In this document: piece after piece, positions 60,345-64,000 of the stretch
Layout: the number at the start of each line of letters is the position of its first letter
Position numbering within the stretch: the stretch's first letter is position 1
Source of the DNA: Bacillus sp. FJAT-22090
GTDB lineage: Bacteria > Bacillota > Bacilli > Bacillales_A > Planococcaceae
DNA: 64,000 nt
Direction: 5' to 3'
Assembly: GCF_007676755.1 (NCBI RefSeq)
Contig: NZ_VEBK01000008.1
Location: forward strand, 62,001-126,000
Position numbers and translations under genes: made by a program
Notes under the pieces: generated by a model
Seen by the model: only the letters and a program-made list of their open reading frames with translations
The model's database searches: none
Told to the model about the DNA's origin: nothing

Positions 60345-60375
60345 AAAAGCATGCCTTAATCGCATGCTTTTTTTA
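60345..60375 (+). terminator. terminator of the inserted membrane-protein gene
   Basis: AAAAGCATGC/GCATGCTTTT perfect 10-bp stem, 7-nt loop, T7. It would also reduce read-through into the tape measure gene unless antitermination acts. Confidence 0.9.
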
Positions 60376-60397
60376 TATGCCAAAAGGCGGTGATTGA

Positions 60398-62545
60398 ATG
60401 GCAACAATACGAACAGCAATACAGATTCAAGACGGAATGTCTAGTGCATTTCAATCGATGAATAACGCTATGAACATTGTAATAAACAGCTTTGAAGAAT
60501 TACAAAATGCTTCGGGAAATGCAGTTAACACTGCAAGCATTGAGGCTGCTAGACGTGAATTAAATGAAGCAGAACTTGCATTTAACGAAATTGAGCAGGA
60601 GATACGAAACGCTAATGATGCTCAAGATAGCTTTAATGATAGTATTCATGAAGGATCATCAGCTGCAGATGATTTATTAGGAAAAATAATAGGATTGGTA
60701 GCTGCATATGTCGGTATTCAAGCAGCAGGAGATGTGCTTGGACTTTCTGATGCATTAGCTCAAACATCGGCTAGACTTGATTTAATAAATGATCAACAGC
60801 AAACAACAGCCGAGCTGCAGCAAATGATTTTCGAATCTGCTGAAAGATCACGAGCCTCATATATGGATACTGCTGGAATAGTAGCTAAAGTTGGAGCAAA
60901 TGCCAAGGATGCTTTTGGCAGTACTGCTGAAATGGTCGCATTCGCTGAGCAACTGAATAAAAAGTTTAAAATTGCAGGGGCAACTACTGAGGAAATGAGT
61001 TCTGCATTACTCCAATTAACACAAGGGTTAGGTTCCGGAGTATTACGAGGAGAAGAATTAAATGCTGTATTCGAGAGCGCACCTAATATCATACAAAGTA
61101 TCGCCGACTATCTTGAATTGCCAATAGGAGCTATTAGGGAATTAGCTTCTGATGGGGGCATTACTGCCGATATTGTCAAAAATGCAATGTTTGCGGCGGC
61201 AGAGGAAACTAATGCTGCCTTTTCAAAATTGCCATTAACGTTTGAGTCCATTTGGACAAGCTTTAAAAATCAAGCTCTTTGGGCCTTCCAAGGTGTACTT
61301 CAAAAATTAAGTGAGATTGCTAATAATGACAAGTTTCAAGGTATGGTCGATGGTGTAGTAAATTCTTTATACACTCTTTCTGCGGTTGCTATGTGGGCTT
61401 TGGACACAATGATGTCTGTTGGAAGTTTTATGTATGAAGGTTGGTCGTTTATTGAACCAGTGTTATGGAGTGTAACCGCTGCATTAACCGCTTATGGTGT
61501 AGGGTTAGCAACAATTAAACTCGCTAGTATTGCAACTACAATTTGGACTGGGCTTCAAACATTAGCTATGGGATTGCTTACTGCAACTACGTGGGCGAAT
61601 GTAACGGCCACATTTGCAGCTACAGGCGCTATTTGGGGTTTAAACGCAGCTTTGTATGCGAATCCAATATTTTGGGTTGTTATGGCAGTGATTGCCCTAA
61701 TAGCAGTTTTCTATTTAGCTGTTGCTGTAGTTAATCATTTTGCAGGAAAATCATACAGTGCCACTGGAATGATTGCAGGAGCATTTGCAACACTAGGAGC
61801 TTTTTTATGGAATTTATTTTTAAGTGTATTTGAATTTATATTAGGAATAATAAATTCTTTGGTTAACCCTTTCATAAGCATTGCAAACTTCATTGGAAAT
61901 GTGTTCAATAATCCGATTTCGTCAATTATATATGCTTTCCGAGACATGGCAGACGGTATTCTTAGTACACTTCAAACTATTGCACGTGCAATGGATTTTG
62001 TTTTCGGATCTAATATGGCCGACGCAGTAGGAAACTGGAGATCTGGATTAGGCGCATTAGCAGATGCTGCAGTGAAGGTATACGCTCCAGATGAGAACTA
62101 TCAAAATGTAATGAATAAACTTGATTTGAGTGCGGATAGTCTTGGACTTAAGAGAATTGAGTATGGAAATGCGTGGAAGGCCGGAAATGAATGGGGATCA
62201 AACTTATTTAACGGAAGCGGAAAAACAACCCCAGGAATTGATCCTCTTCAAGGAGTACTAGATGGAATGCAAGGTGCTATGGCGCCTCTTCAAGATAGCG
62301 GAAAAGATACTGCAGGAAACACTGCAAAAATGGCCAAGTCGATGGACGCTACAGAGGAGGATTTAAAATACCTTCGTGATATTGCAGAACGTGATGTAAT
62401 CAATCGCTTTACCACTGCAGAAGTAAAGGTAAATGTGAAAAACGATAATCACATCAATAATGAGTTGGATTTAGACGGCATTATCGATCATTTTGGTGAA
62501 AAGTTAGAAGAAACAATAGTATCAGTTGCGGAAGGGGTGCAATAG
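60398..62545 (+). CDS. tape measure protein (XkdO-like)
   Basis: This 715-residue protein sets tail length. The N-terminus ([20 protein letters not shown]) is helical, and the domain around [20 protein letters not shown] is typical for tape measure proteins. Several hydrophobic segments (about 345-500) may insert into the membrane on DNA ejection. It is about half the length of PBSX XkdO as I recall it, so the tail should be short. AAAGGCGGTG stands before the ATG. Confidence 0.92.
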   Translation: MATIRTAIQIQDGMSSAFQSMNNAMNIVINSFEELQNASGNAVNTASIEAARRELNEAELAFNEIEQEIRNANDAQDSFNDSIHEGSSAADDLLGKIIGLVAAYVGIQAAGDVLGLSDALAQTSARLDLINDQQQTTAELQQMIFESAERSRASYMDTAGIVAKVGANAKDAFGSTAEMVAFAEQLNKKFKIAGATTEEMSSALLQLTQGLGSGVLRGEELNAVFESAPNIIQSIADYLELPIGAIRELASDGGITADIVKNAMFAAAEETNAAFSKLPLTFESIWTSFKNQALWAFQGVLQKLSEIANNDKFQGMVDGVVNSLYTLSAVAMWALDTMMSVGSFMYEGWSFIEPVLWSVTAALTAYGVGLATIKLASIATTIWTGLQTLAMGLLTATTWANVTATFAATGAIWGLNAALYANPIFWVVMAVIALIAVFYLAVAVVNHFAGKSYSATGMIAGAFATLGAFLWNLFLSVFEFILGIINSLVNPFISIANFIGNVFNNPISSIIYAFRDMADGILSTLQTIARAMDFVFGSNMADAVGNWRSGLGALADAAVKVYAPDENYQNVMNKLDLSADSLGLKRIEYGNAWKAGNEWGSNLFNGSGKTTPGIDPLQGVLDGMQGAMAPLQDSGKDTAGNTAKMAKSMDATEEDLKYLRDIAERDVINRFTTAEVKVNVKNDNHINNELDLDGIIDHFGEKLEETIVSVAEGVQ

Positions 62546-63214
62546 ATGACGTATAGCATTTTTTTGGATGGAGTGCAGTATCCTGTTGCCCCTTCTGCTA
62601 TGGACACAAAAATAAACAATCAGAATAAGACCATTACCTTGATTAACGAGGGAGAAGTTAACTTACTAAAAAAAACGGGATTGACAGATCTAACTTTTGA
62701 CTTGTCGCTTCCGAATTCAAAGTATCCTTTTGGAGTGTATCCAGACGGGTTCCAACCAGCGAGCTACTTTTTAGACAAACTCGAGAAATTAAAAGTAGAT
62801 AAAAAGACATTCCAATTCATCGTCTCTCGTTTAAAACCGAGTGGCGATTTATTATTTGATACGAATTTAACTGTTTCCTTGGAAGACTATGTAATCAAAG
62901 AAAGTGCTGACGAAGGTTTTGATATTGTTGTCCCAATTAATTTAAAACAATTCCGACCGTACGGAACAAAAGTAATCGAAATCAAAAAGAATACTACCGC
63001 TAAATCACCAAAAGCTAAACCCGTTGCATCGGTAAAAAAACCAAGAGCGACAACTAAGGAAATTCCTAAATCACATAAAGTCGTAAAAGGGGATACCTTG
63101 TGGGCTATATGCAAGAAGTATCTTGGTGATCCAACGAAATATCCGGAAATAGCAAAGAAAAATAACATTAAGAATCCTAACCTTATCTATCCGGGGCAGG
63201 TGATTAAGTTTTGA
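62546..63214 (+). CDS. xkdP: baseplate/tail protein with LysM domain (XkdP-like)
   Basis: This 222-residue protein has an N-terminal structural domain (TYSIFLDGVQYPVAP, LPNSKYPFGVYPDGFQPASY) and a C-terminal LysM domain (about 172-222: HKVVKGDTLWAICKKYLGDP to NLIYPGQVIKF). It is a counterpart of XkdP, which links the tail tube end to the baseplate hub. It begins directly after the tape measure stop. Confidence 0.93.
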   Translation: MTYSIFLDGVQYPVAPSAMDTKINNQNKTITLINEGEVNLLKKTGLTDLTFDLSLPNSKYPFGVYPDGFQPASYFLDKLEKLKVDKKTFQFIVSRLKPSGDLLFDTNLTVSLEDYVIKESADEGFDIVVPINLKQFRPYGTKVIEIKKNTTAKSPKAKPVASVKKPRATTKEIPKSHKVVKGDTLWAICKKYLGDPTKYPEIAKKNNIKNPNLIYPGQVIKF

Positions 63215-63216
63215 GT

Positions 63217-64000
63217 ATGGAACTAATCATCCAAAACGCCACAACATTATTACAACCTGCCGTCGAAGAAGGGATTGTTTGGGAAACCTCTCGAAAGGGA
63301 GTTCCAGGCAAACTCACTTTTAAGGTACTTAAAGATCAGGCATTGAAATTTGTTGAAGGTAATGCAGTTCGTCTGAAAAAAGATGGGAATAACATCTTTT
63401 ATGGCTTTGTGTTTACAAAAAAACACGATAAGAATGGATTAATCAACGTGACAGCCTATGATCAATTACGGTATCTGAAAAATAAAGATACGTATGTCTA
63501 TGCGAATAAAACGGCGTCTGAATTTATAAAAATGGTTGCGTCTGATTTTCGTATGAACGTTGGCACCATCGAAGATACTGGTTTCAAGATTGCAAGTAGA
63601 GTAGAAGACAATAAAACATTGTTTGATATGTTTCAAAATGCTTTGGACTTAACAATGGAAAACAAGAAAAAGATGTTTATCCTATACGACAATTTCGGTA
63701 AGTTGACGCTTAGAAATATTGAGAAGATGAAACTGGATATCCTTATCGATGAAGAAACAGGAGAGAACTTTGACTACACTTCTTCTATCGATTCCAACAC
63801 ATATAACAAAATAAAGCTTTCTTACGAGAATGAGAAAAAGGGCAAGCGAGAAATCTATATCGCTCAAGACAGTAGCCACATGAATGAGTGGGGCGTCTTA
63901 CAATTCTTTGACACGATTAAAGAAAAGACCAACGGAAAAGCGAAGGCAGATGCTTTGCTAGAGTTATATAATCGCAAAACACGAAATTTGAGTATGAAAA
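63217..64000 (+). CDS. xkdQ: baseplate hub protein, XkdQ-like (3' end outside window)
   Basis: This frame is open to the window edge, 261 codons visible. The product starts MELIIQNATTLLQPAVEEGI and contains YGFVFTKKHDKNGLINVTAY and YNKIKLSYENEKKGKREIY, typical of XkdQ, a relative of the gpD-type hub proteins. The ATG lies 3 nt after the preceding TGA; a TTG 6 nt upstream overlaps it. The remainder of the baseplate, fibres and lysis genes should follow to the right. Confidence 0.9.
   Translation, partial: MELIIQNATTLLQPAVEEGIVWETSRKGVPGKLTFKVLKDQALKFVEGNAVRLKKDGNNIFYGFVFTKKHDKNGLINVTAYDQLRYLKNKDTYVYANKTASEFIKMVASDFRMNVGTIEDTGFKIASRVEDNKTLFDMFQNALDLTMENKKKMFILYDNFGKLTLRNIEKMKLDILIDEETGENFDYTSSIDSNTYNKIKLSYENEKKGKREIYIAQDSSHMNEWGVLQFFDTIKEKTNGKAKADALLELYNRKTRNLSMK

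Overview
The window comes from a low-GC Gram-positive bacterium of the Bacillales type. Ribosome-binding sites are strong and AGGAGG-like, there are CcpA-type cre sites and PucR-family regulators, and the prophage tail genes follow the order of the Bacillus subtilis PBSX/skin elements. The sequence alone does not fix genus or species.

Bases 1-1800 are ordinary chromosome: the end of a chemotaxis receptor and a convergent alpha/beta-hydrolase that share a bidirectional terminator. Bases 1800-27750 form a large ureide (allantoin) catabolic island. It encodes a D-2-hydroxyacid dehydrogenase, three allantoinases (two of one subtype, one of another), two PucR regulators, a RidA protein, an NCS1 permease and a YbbY-like NCS2 permease. 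These are followed by AllC, AllE, two tandem AllD, FdrA (AllF), AllG (DUF1116), AllH (DUF2877), a carbamate kinase and a second M20-type amidohydrolase. Read together they give the route allantoin to allantoate, ureidoglycine, ureidoglycolate and oxalurate, then oxamate plus carbamoyl phosphate, and finally ATP, CO2 and NH3. No urate oxidase or xanthine dehydrogenase is present, so within this window the pathway starts at allantoin. Two long noncoding repeats (13812-14285 and 25755-26280) sit in front of two of the transcription units. A RavA-like MoxR ATPase and a ViaA-like VWA protein (27871-30468) follow the island, then a decayed EamA transporter pseudogene.

From about 31039 to beyond the right edge lies a prophage inserted in the 3' end of a tRNA-Val(GAC) gene. 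Only the 3' 40 bases of the tRNA remain at this junction. The order is integrase; ImmA-like protease and repressor with a four-site operator region and divergent promoter; early regulators and antirepressor; small early genes; YqaJ/RecT recombination; DnaD-like initiator with internal 11-bp iterons and DnaC-like loader; dUTPase-like, RusA and SSB; a late regulator; a candidate cos site; terminases; an SPP1-like portal and MuF protein with scaffold and E-type capsid; then a PBSX-like contractile tail (XkdI, J, K, M, N, O, P, Q), cut off by the window end. The tail chaperone gene carries a textbook -1 frameshift site. A membrane-protein gene with its own terminator is inserted before the tape measure gene and looks like a moron.

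The observations most worth a second look are the complete FdrA-type oxamate route with duplicated enzymes, the 21-bp-periodic dispersed repeats, the series of leftward-facing terminators inside the rightward phage operon, the 11-bp iterons, the frameshift element, and a dUTPase-like protein with a zinc-finger-like insertion and an altered metal motif. I found no CRISPR array, insertion sequence or rRNA.
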